DNA of 64,000 nucleotides, taken from NCBI GenBank assembly GCA_021234155.1, contig JAJEKV010000003.1, forward strand, positions 12,831,819 to 12,895,818, read 5' to 3'. The notes beneath the pieces were generated by a model. That model made no database searches. It was not told the origin of the DNA and worked only from the letters and a program-made list of their open reading frames with translations. Each line of letters opens with the position of its first letter. Position 1 is the stretch's first letter. The position numbers and the translations under genes were made by a program. Positions 34,636 through 46,474 of the stretch are shown here, piece by piece. The DNA comes from Isoetes taiwanensis. Taxonomy: Eukaryota; Streptophyta; Lycopodiopsida; Isoetales; Isoetaceae.

Positions 34636-37600
34636 AGAAGAATAAGAATAAGAATAAGAATAGTTTTTTACCGTCCACTGAGACCAATCGGCCTATGGGA
34701 CCCAGAAGGAGCGCAACAAACTTTTTACTGTCTGGGTTAAAAAACCCCCGCCCCGAAGGGTTTTCGAGGGAAAAACCGTGGCAGTAATAAGAATGCTGTC
34801 AAACTGTACAAGTATACATCATCATGAAATAAATGTGTATGTACATGTCAAGTGCGTGCCCGAGGACATAGCTGATCTCGCATGTCCATGACCTCCTGAA
34901 GGTATGATCCTAGCACCCGTACGGATGCCGTGCTCAATGTCACATGTAGCGGCTGGCGGGCGACCAACTCGGCATAAGCGGCGTCTGGATTTGATCATAT
35001 CTGGGCAACTTTGAAGGGTATGAGATTCATCCTCAATGACTCCCATTTGGCAGCATTGACAGAGCCTGTCCTGACGTGGCTCACCAATCCATCTGCTGTC
35101 TCAATTCGAAGATGATGTGCCCCCGTGTGCGAATGGAGGCACCGAGTCCGCGTCTTTTCATGGGCAAGTGGGTGCGCGGTAGCATTGTGGGCCTCGTTCG
35201 AATGTGGGATTTATGTGGCGGTAGTAGTGTGCTTGTCTTGACTGTTCAAGGGCGGCATCCTAAAGCTTGCTGATGAAGCAAGCGTCAAGATATTGCCTCA
35301 AGCTATGGCGATCTGCCTCTGTTTGCACATGTATGCACCTTTGTGCTCCTGCACATTCCATCTAGCCATCCATTGAGCTCTCTTTTCCCTCCAACAGGGC
35401 CTTGAGGCGTTGTGGCCCCATTGCCATGATATAAGCTAGTTTTGGGGAGGCGAGCATCGTCCATGTTGACCACCTTCCGAAAATAGACAATGTGGCGATC
35501 AAGGGCAGCCCTCTGAAGAGGCAAGAATCCTGTTTCTGCCCGGTAGAAATTTGATATGGGACTGTGGACTTCACCCCTAGTGCTCGTTACCAAGAAGGCT
35601 TTACACACCTGCTCCAAGTCATTCCAAGTAGTGAGGGATACTCTTGGGCCCCATACTTCAACCCCGTATAAAAGGACGGGGCTCCACTAAGACTTTGAAC
35701 AGGTGTGGCTGATGGGTCCAATCATACAACTCCGCTCTATGACTATTGTTTTGCTTTGCATATAGTGCTTTCCAGCCCGCCGTAACTCGTAGCCGTATGG
35801 ATGTGTCCCAGTGCATAGTAGACGGAAACTCCACTCCCAAATATTTGTATGTGGACGCTACTTCCACATTCTCGCCCTCGATGCCCGAGGAGGGATCCTC
35901 GGCTGTCGTGAAGATGATATGAAAACCACCTTAGTCTTGGCCAAGTTGGCGTGCATATCGGTTAAACTGACAAAATGTGTCCAGGGCATCGAGATGTCGT
36001 TGCATGTCTGCTGGTGTGTAAGCTAGGAGGTCCACATCATCAGCATATATTAACTGCTTGATGATCTGGTAGAGAAGATGAGCCCCGTCGCCCCCATTAT
36101 CAGCAAGCCAGCTCTCCAATTGATCAATGTAAAGCCCAAATAATGTTGGGGAGAGAGGGCATCCCTGGCGAACCCCGATACTACTATCAAATGGTTGGCT
36201 TGTCGGCTTTAACCGACCCGAAGCATCTTTCATAAAAGCTCGTATACCTTTGCATTACGCAAATCTACGGAACCCCCCAATTGCCGTAATCTTGCCCATA
36301 GTTTTTCCCCGAGGCCGCGATGTCAAATGCCTTTGCAAAATCCACGAAGCAACAATATAGATCCTGCTATCTTCAACCAGAGCTCGCAATGTGAAGATGT
36401 GGTCAATGGTTGAGTATCGGGTGCGAATCTGCTGGGTGAGGGCCCAGATCTCTCCTGCCTCTGCCCGACCCGGCCAACTGCCTGCTCGAGAATCCCAAAA
36501 AGCAATTTTGCAAACACCGAATCACCATGATTGTTCGGTAATTGGGCAAGGGCGTCGGGTCACCTGCCTTATAGATGGGAACAACTCTGCTATTGGTCCA
36601 CTGCATCGGGAAGCCTTCCTGTAATGCCTTGTTGAACAAGGCGGTCAACACTGGTATTATGGACGGCCCTGCCCACTTAAGCAATTCTGCCTGCATGCCA
36701 TCCAGGTCCGGGGCTTTCCCATTGGCAAGACGCTGTAAGCCTTGTTCCACGTCCGAATCTGTGATTTCCAAAGATCGGCCTTCTTGCGGGGTAATGCCTT
36801 TGCATGTGCACCACGAGGGTCGTATAGGCTGTTGCAAGTATTGCCTCCACTTTCGGGAGTGATGTTCCCCGTGGGGTCATCTTGGCTTTCTAAGAACCCT
36901 TCGCCCGAAAGGTCCCGGGAGTGACGTTCGGGGAGATAAAACATTTCCCTTTGATGTGCTGCAATGTACCTGGCTTTCTTAGCTTTAAGGAAGACGCAGT
37001 ACTGTCTGACTGCATGTGGGCGTAAAGCAGGGTCTGTGACTTGGCGGAGCCAGCGTTTGTGTTCCTTGCACTCTGCATCAAACCATTGATTATGTGGGAA
37101 GGTTGTGTTCACGGAGGTCCGTCATGGACGGCTTATCCCAAAGCATCTCTCTGCCGCAGTCCTAAGCACATCAGTCAGCCGGCCTGTCTGTTGCTCTAGT
37201 GTAGAATATTGCAAAATTTCTGCCAGGTCATCTATAAGCATCTGGGCATAAGCCCCGCGATGTTCATAATCCAATCGCACCGAGGCATGTGAGGAGTCAT
37301 GTGGCCACGGGGGGTTCGCACAACCCCCGCCAAGCCAACTTCAAGTAAAGTGGTAAGTGGTCTGAGTCGATCTCTTCATCCCTATTAGTTGTTCCCACCT
37401 GGAAGTGCTTGACGACATGCATATCGTGCTCAGGCACCAGCACATAGTCCACCACACTAGATCCTCCCCCCTGGTTTTCCTGTCTACAAGTGCTCTTGCG
37501 GGTGGGCCGGCCATTGCCGATCCATTGCAGATTACCGGTCAAAGATACCCGCGAGCAAAAGCAATTGTCTACCATAGCGTGTGACCTGATTGTCATCAGA

Positions 37601-37935
37601 TGTCCGTGGCCAAGCTGCTTCTGCAGGACGCAGCTGCAATATATCATCAGTCAAGGGATCAAATCTCATGGGTTGTTCTACCCCGGTGCGCGCATTGAAG
37701 TCTCCAAGGAGTATGACACTGCCCAACTGCTTATGCTGCTGTATGTCATCATATAGATCGACATAGGGGTCTAGCCTATCCACATCCGAGTGGGTGTGAT
37801 AGAAGTTGCTTTCTGCATGTGGAAAGTAGCAGGCTGCCACAAAGAGGGGTCTGCTACTGCAGTTTTGCACACGCACCCACGAGTACCGGTCCCTAACATA
37901 ATTGAATCCCACATTAGCCATTTTCACAGATTCTT
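34636..37935 (-). mobile_element. Non-L1 LINE, nearly full ORF2-type protein, inserted in an L1
   Basis: The minus strand carries an endonuclease, reverse transcriptase and C-terminal Cys/His motif in one ordered but frameshifted series. The 3' end holds a conserved segment (GGTCTCAGTGGACGGTAAAA) and a tail of TATTCT repeats at 34636-34663. The tail type and lack of poly-A separate it from the L1 copies. L1 ORF2 sequence lies on both sides. I could not identify a target duplication. Confidence 0.75.
34822..37930 (-). pseudogene. LINE endonuclease/reverse transcriptase, frameshifted
   Basis: Blocks in order: endonuclease FNYVRDRYSWVRVQN, VILLGDFNARTG (Asp and Asn of the active site) and DSDHLPLYLKL (Asp-His); a linker with WFDAECKEHKRWL; reverse transcriptase LANGKAPDLDGMQAELLKW, VVPIYKAGDPTPLPNYRTI, SIGVRQGCPLSPTLFGLYID and IYADDVDLLAY with the catalytic Asp pair; thumb-like TYKYLGVEF; and a C-terminal ESHTLQSC that fits a CCHC-type motif. 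The same architecture and several identical blocks occur in the tandem LINE at 59.8-64 kb, so they are one clade. At least six frame breaks are present, including one in block A. The GC content is higher than the surroundings. Confidence 0.8.
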
Positions 37936-37949
37936 GGATGCCTGATAGC

Positions 37950-38455
37950 TAGCATACTAGAATCATGATCAGTCAAAACAAGATTTTTAAATAGGGCATA
38001 TTCAAATGAAGCTTATCAACTGAGGCAAATGTGCAGGTAGAGGAGATCGAATTCTAAGCTTTAATGAGGTTGCACATAAAGGGAGAAATATTAGAAGCAG
38101 GTTTCAAGTCAACAAAGACAAAATTAGGAAGCAAGTGATGAATTGTACGATGCCCATAGACATGACTTTCCTTTGGCCAGTATCGAATAAACTTAGAGGC
38201 TGGAGATTGGTTACCAAACAAAGCCTTCCAAATGAACTTTCCTGCCAAGGATTGAGCTTGAAGAAAGATATTCTTACATCCTAGGCCCTCAAAAGTCTTA
38301 GATCTGCAAACTGAATCTCAATTAACCAGATGCTTGCCATTCCAGATGAAACCTCTAAGGACTTTCTCTAGATCCCTATAAATCAACTTAGGAGCCACGT
38401 TGAGTTTCAAGCAACAAACATGACCATGACATTCGTTGACAGCTTGCATGTTGCC
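37950..38455 (-). pseudogene. L1-type LINE ORF2, region after the reverse transcriptase
   Basis: The minus strand reads KLNVAPKLIYRDLEKVLRGF, IWNGKH, SKTFEGLGCKNIFLQAQSLA and GKFIWKALFGNQSPASKFIR. These fit the segment between the reverse-transcriptase thumb and zf-RVT in plant L1 ORF2. It continues at 34154-34635 on the other side of the inserted LINE. Confidence 0.75.
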
Positions 38456-39500
38456 ATTTTTTTTTACCCCTAAAGTTTGAGACTATCGCTTTTGTAACCA
38501 CAGATTATGCAGGCTAAGCATAAAGGAAAAACATCTTATATTCCTTATCGATTTAAAGACAATCCATGCTTTTTAACTTGGTCCTCATGATTTATCTAGC
38601 AAACATGGATTTATTTCCAAGCCTATGCCTAAACATATGCAGGTTTCTTAATGGCAAAATGCACTTCTATTTTTGCGAAAGAAAGAGTGTTTCAGAATCC
38701 GCCTTTGTCAATGACAATGTAATATAAATATTATTCCTTTCCTTCTACTCTCTATTAAGGCATCAACTGAAAAAACATCAAGCAAATGCTTAAGTAACAC
38801 CAAAGAGGACCCAATGCCAAGCACTGGATTTCAACCCTCCCCTTGCTTTGGGCAATATTGATTGGAAAGTGCATATTTATATCACATTCAAGAGACCAGG
38901 ACGAAGTTTAGATTTTCAATTTGGGCCACATTCATGGCTATAGCAGGGCTGAATTTGAATTTACAGACTTACATTTGCTACTATCAAAAGCACTCCTTGC
39001 AATCCCTAAGGTTAGCTACAAATCATCCAAGCTATAGAACAAGCTAGGATCTTTATAAGTTATGGATCCGTCCCTTCGAAGAAATACAAGAAAAATATGC
39101 TTCATTTAACATATAATAGCAGACTCAAAAGGCAAAGACCCAAATGAAGACTGCAAATGAAGCAATGAAAATGGACAATGGTAGTGTTCCAACTCCTCCG
39201 CTCCAAATATGAAGGATAGATATGAGCACTTGCTAGCGTGAAGCATAAGGAGGAAGGAACATTAATACTTGCAATGCCTGCAGTGATGCATGTTCATATA
39301 TACATCTAGATAGATGGTACCTTTGGGCGAGCGGGTTTAAAAAATGAATGTCAGACATGTAATCCATGCACTCGTATTTAGGATGGCTTTAGCCCTGCAT
39401 GCTTTGTTGGCAACTTCTTTACTTGGACAAAAGCAGATGGTCGCCAGTTTATAGAACTTGAAAGCATGCACTTGAAACAGTCAACAACGGTAAAAGATCT
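38456..39500. other. No gene recognised
   Basis: AT-rich sequence. No domain, RNA gene or strong repeat seen. Confidence 0.5.
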
Positions 39501-39812
39501 GCTTTTTCTAAATGCAGAAGATGCTTATGGACTTTTATATTTCCCATTAAGAGGCTATAGCTTTATAAAGTTTTCTCTCTCCATTCTGATAGATAAACCA
39601 CACTTCTCCATTCCCAACATTTAATGGGTCCTATTTGAGGCATTGCCTCCTTTGCTCCTATTCCGAAAGGATTTGAAAGCAAAAGGCATATCCTCCATTT
39701 TGCAACACTTAGCAGTTTGTAATGTATTCACTGAAATTACTATTCCAGGCTGCACATATGCCTGAAGAAAAGTTGGACCTTTGCTAGTATGGCCTGGAAC
39801 TTTTTGCTAAAC
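39501..39812 (+). repeat. Direct duplication, copy 1
   Basis: About 310 bp starting GCTTTTTCTAAATGCAGAAG and ending near GGCCTGGAACTTTTTGCTAA is repeated at 40930-41235 with a few substitutions and small deletions. Non-coding. Confidence 0.85.
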
Positions 39813-40929
39813 CTAGAACTATTGGTCTTTGTGGATGATAAAAACCCATTCAATTCAATACAATTCTCTGTCCAATTCTTTGGTAAGCATTTGGGCTCCT
39901 GCTTTGGTCTCAATAATTGATTGACTGCAAGGTTGGCTTCTAGTACTTGCCACTAGGTATATTTGCAAAGAAACTAAACATGTTGAAGATTGACTAACTA
40001 TTGACTCAGAATCCAATTTCTTATTTGACACATTAGGAAGAATGATGTTCTGTTTCACTGCCAGATTCAACTTTCTAGTGCCTCCCAAGCTTGCACATTT
40101 CCGCAGCTTGTAACCTTCCAACAAGATTGTGTAGATCAAGGCAATCTTTTAACTTTGATTTTCAGAGTCCCATAGCATTAGCTATTAAGGCAAACATCAT
40201 CTCTTCAATGTCCTCGTTCCAGCCTCCACGTCTATGCCTCTCTATCTAATTCTAAAAGCAGCAGTATAACAAGTTTGAAAATGCCATATTTGATGGATAT
40301 TATGCATTCAACCTTGGGGGCTCCAAAATTGAAGCTTAAAACTTATGAGCACAATCTCATTGCCCTTTTGTGGTTCTTAGCAATGGAATTCATGTTGTTT
40401 TCTTTATCTTTGATATCAGAAAAATTTTGTACATAATCTTCTATTACTGCTTACGCTCCTGGTTACACTTCCAAGTTCAAGTTTCTCTCTTTCATCTGTT
40501 ACTGCTTTCTCTCTTTCAAGTTTCTCTTTCATCGACAAAGGGTTTACAATATCTAAATTATCATAGATAGGCTTGAAAGCCTAGCCATAACTCCATCTTG
40601 GAGCTATGATCTTTTGCAGACACATCACTAAGATCTCTCGAATTGATCCCCATGGGGTCCGTTGCAATCTTTTCCACTAGAACTATGCTCATCGTCGACC
40701 ATCATGCTTCCACTACATATAAACTAGCACCATACTTCCCCTCCATGGTAGGATTTGTGTCTCATATGCATCCATGTCATCAGAGAGACTTGAACTCGGG
40801 ACCAACTTTGATACCAAATATAAGTTTCCTTAATCACCTCGGCCTAACCAATTGGCCAAAAGATCTGGATAATTGTGGGAAGAAACATAAGACCTAGCCT
40901 ACTGGTAAGCATTTTCTTAGTTATATACA
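39813..40929. other. Unique sequence between the duplicated blocks
   Basis: No gene recognised. It contains short open stretches only. Confidence 0.5.
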
Positions 40930-41235
40930 GCTTTTTCTAAATGCAGAAGATGCTTATGGACTTTTATATTTCCCATTAAGAGGCTATAGCTTTATAAAGT
41001 TTTCTCTCTCCATTCTGATAGATAAATCACACTTCCCCATTCCCAAAATGGGTCTTATTTGAGGCATTGCCTCCTTTGCTCCTATTCCGAAAGGATTTGA
41101 AAGCAAGGGGCATATCCTCCATTTTGTAACACTTAGCAATTTGTAATGTATTCACTGAAATTACTATTCCAGGCTGCACATATGCCTGAAGAAAAGTTGG
41201 ACCTTTGCTAGTATGGCCTGGAACTTTTTGCTAAA
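40930..41235 (+). repeat. Direct duplication, copy 2
   Basis: Second copy of the block at 39501-39812, same orientation, lying 1.1 kb downstream. Confidence 0.85.
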
Positions 41236-41770
41236 CTAAAAACCTTGCATATATACATCCTTAAACTGCACCTTTATAATCACCTTGATGATCTACGTAA
41301 AGAAACTTCACCTTAATGCCGATGAGAAGTCGATGAAAAATCTACAACCCAAATGAACCAGAGCCCCAGAAAATGCATGCAATGCATGCATGATTGTGTT
41401 GTTTGGATTGGTCTTATAAGGCTTTATTGGTTTTTGAGGCGTTTTGAGTCTAGGGTCTATTGTCATGCTTCCTAGGTCCAGTACAGCATAGCCTAGATGT
41501 TTTTTGTATTTTTTATGTACAGTCGGTCCTTGTTCTTATACCATATTTTCCTGTTTTTAGTTTGTTGCATAGGTTGGTTTGTTTGGACATGGTTTCATGA
41601 ATCTTGTTGGGTTGTTAGGTAAAAAAAGATTAGGTTTTCGTTGTGGGGAGCATTTTGGTTTTGCTTGTGTTTCCCTTTGAGGCAGACTTGGTTTGAGGGA
41701 ATTCTCATGAAGGTTGTTGGTTCTAAAGGTGTTTTGGATGCCGGTATCCCATCCAATTTTTCCATGTTGC
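41236..41770. other. No gene recognised
   Basis: AT-rich, with a short ATGCATGCAATGCATGCATG motif near 41373. Open stretches have no domain. Confidence 0.5.
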
Positions 41771-43535
41771 AACCCAAATAACTACCATTAACATTAATTC
41801 ACATAAACCATTACATCCAATACTTTTAGATTAAAATCCCCCTAAAACCTCCTTTGGTTTGGGTGCATATTCACACGAGGGGTGACTCCGGGCATCGAGA
41901 GCTGTTGGATGGGCATATTTGCCCTTTATTCCTCGATCCAAACCGTACATAGCGATCCTCGTTTGTGGAGTATGCTTGTACACATTTTTGTATATGGTAT
42001 ATTCAAGTTTGCAAAATACTAAAAGGTTTGAGGGTATCTACTGAATGGTTTTTTTTTTTTGAAGAACTGTGTCATCAATATATTAAAAGAATGGTAATGT
42101 TACAAAGCAAGTGAGGAGGAAGGAGAACTGCCCCAAAGAGACAGCGATACCTCGACACTCCACAACAAACTCACAAACAAACTGCAACTCTACTGCTGTA
42201 CAAACCGACCATCACCATCTACAACACCCAAGAAGTCCCGCCAAATGGCAAACTTCCGCTCTACTAATCCCGGGAACACCAGAAAGCTTTGAAATAGCTT
42301 GTACCTGAGTCGAGGAATCAGAGAGGCTGCAGGCTGCTGAATCCCCTGAAAGATCCACAACCGCCGCCGCTTCCAAATCAACCACACCAACCAAGCCACA
42401 CACATATGCAAGGCTTGCTGCCGCAAGAGCGGCCAAGCACCAGGATACACATGAAGCGAAGAATCTGGCGGCTAGTCAATCTCACCTGAACTAGAGCCCT
42501 GACCCAATCCCAGGCAGCCTGCAAGTGAGGGCATAAAACCAGACAATGCTCTACAGTCTCACGATGAAGGCCACAACAAGGGCAAAGAGGGCTCACACCC
42601 AGCCTAAACTGACTCACAAGGACATTCACCCTAATACAGATGGTGCACCACCGCCCGCGAAGCACCCTAACCTTCTGATTGGGGAAGTGAGCTCCATGTC
42701 CACGTCCAAACCGAGCGCCATTGAGAACCCGGAAGCTGCAGAGACCACTTGCTTGAAGGGGGCAGAGTGTCATGAATAGCCAACACCCGGTAACAAGACC
42801 GCACAAAACAAGAAGACACAACATCCGGATGAACCTTCCAAACCTGCACCACCACATCATCCTGAGGGACTATAGGTATGTGTAGCGGGATACTTCTCGC
42901 CACTTGTTCCCAGATAGCTTGGTCACTGCCCTTCAGGCAAAAGCGAGCTCGAAAGAACTCCCACGAAGCTAGCTGACCACCCCAATACCAATCCTCCAAG
43001 GTGAGCACAGCAGCTCGCCTCCAACGAACTGGTCCAGAGCATGCCGCGGGCGACCAAGGGCAAGTCTTGCAGGGGGTAGAGGAACCCACAAGAAAGGAGA
43101 AGAGTGGTGATAAACTGAGGCATAATCTAGCTGGAAGAGCACATGCACATGATCCCAAGCCCGCAACACCCCCGTGAGAAAAGGGGATGCATGTGGAAAA
43201 GGCCGGAGACCATACAACAGTGCCCAGGGCAACTCCACATGCACAGACGGCTTCTGAAACGCCACACAATGGTGAAGAGACTGCAACAACAGCGCCGCAC
43301 CAGGAGAAGATGCTCCATCCTGCAGAATGCTCCAAACAAACTTGGAGACCTAACCATTCTACTGAATGGTTTTGATTTTATACATATATTATACGATTAA
43401 AGGGGCTCTCACTGCCCTACGTCACCCCTCGTATGAATATGCACCCAAACCAAAGGGGGTTTTAGGGGGATTTTAATCTAAAAGTATTGGATGTAATGGT
43501 TTATGTGAATTAATGTTAATGGTAGTTATGTGGGT
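41771..43535. mobile_element. MITE with long terminal inverted repeats, copy 2, hosting a LINE
   Basis: Inverted repeats of about 135 bp run from 41771 (AACCCAAATAACTACCATTA) inward through TTTGGGTGCATATTCACACG. They are mirrored at 43400-43535 almost without change. Without the inserted LINE the element would be about 440 bp. The interior next to the left end (CCTCGTTTGTGGAGTATGC) matches copy 1 at 25812. No transposase is encoded, and I could not assign a target duplication. Confidence 0.85.
42053..43357 (-). mobile_element. 5'-truncated L1-type LINE inserted in the MITE
   Basis: A T-run at the left end is the poly-A tail read on the minus strand. The 16-bp duplication TCTACTGAATGGTTTT flanks it (42037-42052 and 43358-43373). 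The minus strand encodes zf-RVT sequence in shifting frames: CWLFMTLCPLQASG, VSPLCPCCGLHRETVEHCLV, LCPHLQAAWDWVRAL, then VAWLVWLIWKRRRLWIF and a final VDGDGRFVQQ. Upstream parts (WYWGGQLASWEFFRARFCLK) belong to the preceding linker. The insertion post-dates the MITE. It is GC-richer than the MITE that carries it. Confidence 0.9.
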
Positions 43536-44182
43536 TGTTTTACGGAAAAAAAAAATTGGGCCCTTCGGGCCCCAAAAAAAGCAAACATAGGTAAAATTTA
43601 GGAGTCTAAAATATTAATTACTAAGAAGCTTGGATATTGTAGTTGAACACATGTAGTGAATGTAGGGTACAACGAATGTAATGTGAAATGTGGGATTAAT
43701 CATTTATTAACATTGGAAAATACTTAGTTCATAAACCAGCCCACAAGTTTATGCTCTTCCCATAAGAGGTCCACGTGCTACTTTTGGCCAACTTTTGGCC
43801 AGAATATGCAAAGCATGTGGAAGTGTGTTGGTGTAAACTAGGTCGTTCTAGGATAAATGTATTGCAAAGATTTATATAGTAGTTGCCAGCAAGGAATGTC
43901 CGAGTCCATGCATGCCCCTTCAAAAGTAAACTATAAGAAGAGTTAAAGATAATTCTAAATAAGTGAAAAGATTATTCTTACAAGGAAGAAATGCCCAAAT
44001 GGGATTCAACCAAATGCTTCACCATCTGTTTACTATGAATGAGATCTCACCAAATGCTTCACCATCTCGTTACTAATAAATACAACTAATGTTTCCACCA
44101 TATTGAACAATACTTAATAAATACAACTAATGTTTCACCATATTGAACAGATATTGCTAAGTTGAGAGAGCTGTCTTCTTAT
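43536..44182. other. No gene; small hairpin and a local tandem duplication
   Basis: A GGGCCCTTCGGGCCC hairpin between A-runs lies at about 43558-43572. Around 44010-44160 two short duplications repeat CAAATGCTTCACCATCT and AATACAACTAATGTTT. Confidence 0.6.
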
Positions 44183-44302
44183 AAATGCATGCGATTCGAC
44201 ACCGTCGGATCGCCATTCTGGGGAGAGACGAGGCTATATATACGTCTTTGGGCTCTTTCTCCATTATTGGCATCTTCTCACAGCAGTTTTTTTGGGTCTT
44301 AG
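44183..44302 (+). repeat. 120-bp direct repeat with TATA-like core, copy 1
   Basis: Begins ATGCATGCGATTCGACACCG and contains GAGGCTATATATACGTCTTT, then TTCTCACAGCAGTTTTTTTG. The same block recurs at 44991-45110, nearly identical. The TATATATA core with a pyrimidine-rich stretch downstream looks like a core promoter. Confidence 0.8.
44233..44243 (+). promoter_or_regulatory. TATA-box-like element, copy 1
   Basis: GCTATATATAC within the 120-bp repeat; GGGCTCTTTCTCCATTAT about 15-30 bases downstream could hold an initiator. No gene follows that I recognise, so promoter function is conjecture. Confidence 0.25.
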
Positions 44303-44348
44303 TTGTCGGCCAAGCATTGATTATTAGTTCATGTTTTCATTCTTTTGC

Positions 44349-44680
44349 TTGAAGGTCCTGCATCAAATTCTCATATGATTCGTTCATGTTTTCGTTCATT
44401 TGTGTCTCTTACATGCACGAATTTGTGGATCTATAAGTTTTATGAATGATTCTTGCTCGCTTTGGCTATGAAATTTTTGCTTGTATGCATGGATCTTGAA
44501 GGTACTGCATCAAATTCTCACGTGATTCGTTTATTTTTTCGTTCCTTTGCTCTCTTACATGCACACATTTGTGGATCTATCAGTTTTATGAATGATTCTT
44601 GCTCGCTTTGGCTCTCGAATTTTGGCTTGCATGCATGGATCTTGGAAGATACTGCATCAAATTCTCATGTGATTGAGCAC
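44349..44680 (+). repeat. 146-bp tandem repeat, about 2.3 units
   Basis: Units start at 44349, 44495 and 44641 with CTTGAAGG or CTTGGAAG followed by TACTGCATCAAATTCTCA; the third is incomplete. Confidence 0.85.
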
Positions 44681-44990
44681 TTTAAGTATTCTATGATTAA
44701 CCGCCGATTTCCTTGGATCGATCTGTGTCTGTTTAATATTTTTCCCCTTTTGCTCCCATACCTGTATCCTTCATAACCACTTTGATACATTTAGCAATCT
44801 TCATATCTTGGCAATTACATTTGGGAGTTTTGATTTCTTATTTTATATTGTTAGACATGGTATTGCTTTTTTCCTGATGCCCATTCAACATATGTCAACT
44901 TTATAGTGGCAATCACACCTTGCTCATCATCTTATAGAAGTTCTCTTTTGATCGGCCGGTTTTCCCCCTACAGACGAGTCTCTCACCAAA

Positions 44991-45110
44991 ATGCATGCGA
45001 TTCGACACCGTCGGATCGCCATTTTGGGGAGAGACGAGGCTATATATACGTCTTTGGGCTCTTTCTCCATTATCGGCGTCTTCTCACAGCAGTTTTTTTG
45101 GGTCTTAGTT
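44991..45110 (+). repeat. 120-bp direct repeat with TATA-like core, copy 2
   Basis: Copy of 44183-44302, 808 bp downstream. Its upstream junction carries TACAGACGAGTCTCTCACCA, which recurs at about 45969, so this copy sits at a recombination or insertion joint. Confidence 0.8.
45039..45050 (+). promoter_or_regulatory. TATA-box-like element, copy 2
   Basis: Same GCTATATATACG core as at 44233. Same reservation about function. Confidence 0.25.
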
Positions 45111-45173
45111 CCCTCCCTTCCCACCCTAAGTTGTTTGCATTCATGTTTTTTCATTTTGATTTGTGATTCCATA

Positions 45174-45350
45174 TCGCGTGGCTCGCATGACCAGCCCGTC
45201 TATATTTGAGAGGTTATGTTGTTTTAAGATATGATGTTATGTCGCGTGGCTCGCGTGACCAGCCCCTCTGTATTTGAGAGGTTATGTTGTTTTAAGATAT
45301 GCTATTATGTCGTGTGGCTCGCGTGACCAGTCCCTTCTCTTATTGGAGGA
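45174..45350 (+). repeat. 68-bp tandem repeat, about 2.6 units
   Basis: Units begin TCGCGTGGCTCGC at 45174, 45242 and 45310, followed by TGACCAGCCC and TTTGAGAGGTTATGTTG. Non-coding. Confidence 0.85.
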
Positions 45351-46474
45351 TTGTGATTTGTCATTTGTCATGGACCAGCTCCCTTGGGAGGCTTCGCCGA
45401 GCCGGCGTGATGGATTCTTTTTTTTGAGTTAATTGCTTCTTTTTATGTTGTTTCTTTTCAGGTCATCTCATCCTATGGCGACTTTGTTGAGTTACTTTTC
45501 TAACGTCTAATGCATTCTGTTTGTTTACTTTGCTCCTAAGTTTTCAGGTGATCATGGCTATTTCTTTCTTGTGTTCGGCTCTCCCATCGAGTTTGAGATG
45601 CATCGTCCGATTTGCGACCTCCATCTCGTGCTTCCTTGATTTTTTTCCTCAATGATATCAACTTTGACGGCCCGGGCTTTTCTTTGGGAGCCATCGGGCG
45701 AACGTTTATCATTAGGGTTTTCCTCGAAAACCCAAAAGGGCGGGGTTTTTCATCCCGGTGATAAACTTTCGCACGTTGCCTCCTATTAGCCTTTCTTACT
45801 TTACGTCGTCTCAAGGGGCCTGGGTTGTTCCTCTGGCAGGTTCCCTTTATGATTATTAGTGGGTAGTCAGATCGAATTGGTGGACTACCCTACCCTCCAC
45901 CTTAGATATTTTTTCAAAATGTTTGTACACTGCTGTGATGAAAGATATGCCTATGCTGGTTTTCCCCCTACAGACGAGTCTCTCACCAAAATGATTTGTT
46001 TTACAATAAAAGCAAATAACATAATACTTTTTCGTTAGAGAAGATATACTGCCCAGTATCATTGCAAAGCATGCGAGATGATGTTACTTTATGAAACTCT
46101 CTGATCCATATCTCGTTTGTAATATGGACTGTGGCAATGTGGAATATTGCCTAATCTGAGGAAAAAAATAAGAAACTGTGGAAGTTGGTCCTTGCCCTAA
46201 ACTCACTCGTCTATAGAAAGAAGGAAGAAATCTTGAAATGGGATCTGTGATGAAACATTCTCTGCCAAGAAAGTTTTAGTTCAAGACATTCCCATACCTT
46301 ATAGACATGAGTGCCATGCAGATGATGGAAATTCATATTTGCAAAACTCACAATAAAATCAGCTATCCATCCATATCATGTGGCAATATTAGCTGATCTA
46401 AGGAAAGAGCAACAGAATATGCTTGTTTACATATTTAATGTAGGAAGAACTAAAAAAAATATAATACACCTGGT
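45351..46474. other. No gene recognised
   Basis: At 45712-45790 the sequence GGTTTTCCTCGAAAACCC, GGGCGGGG and TAAACTTTCGCACGTTGCCT resembles the reverse complement of the LINE 3' region at 34710-34790. Otherwise AT-rich and without domains. Confidence 0.5.

Noticed and set aside
42111-43400. Plus-strand open frames over the nested LINE
   Set aside because: Antisense shadows of the minus-strand LINE coding sequence.
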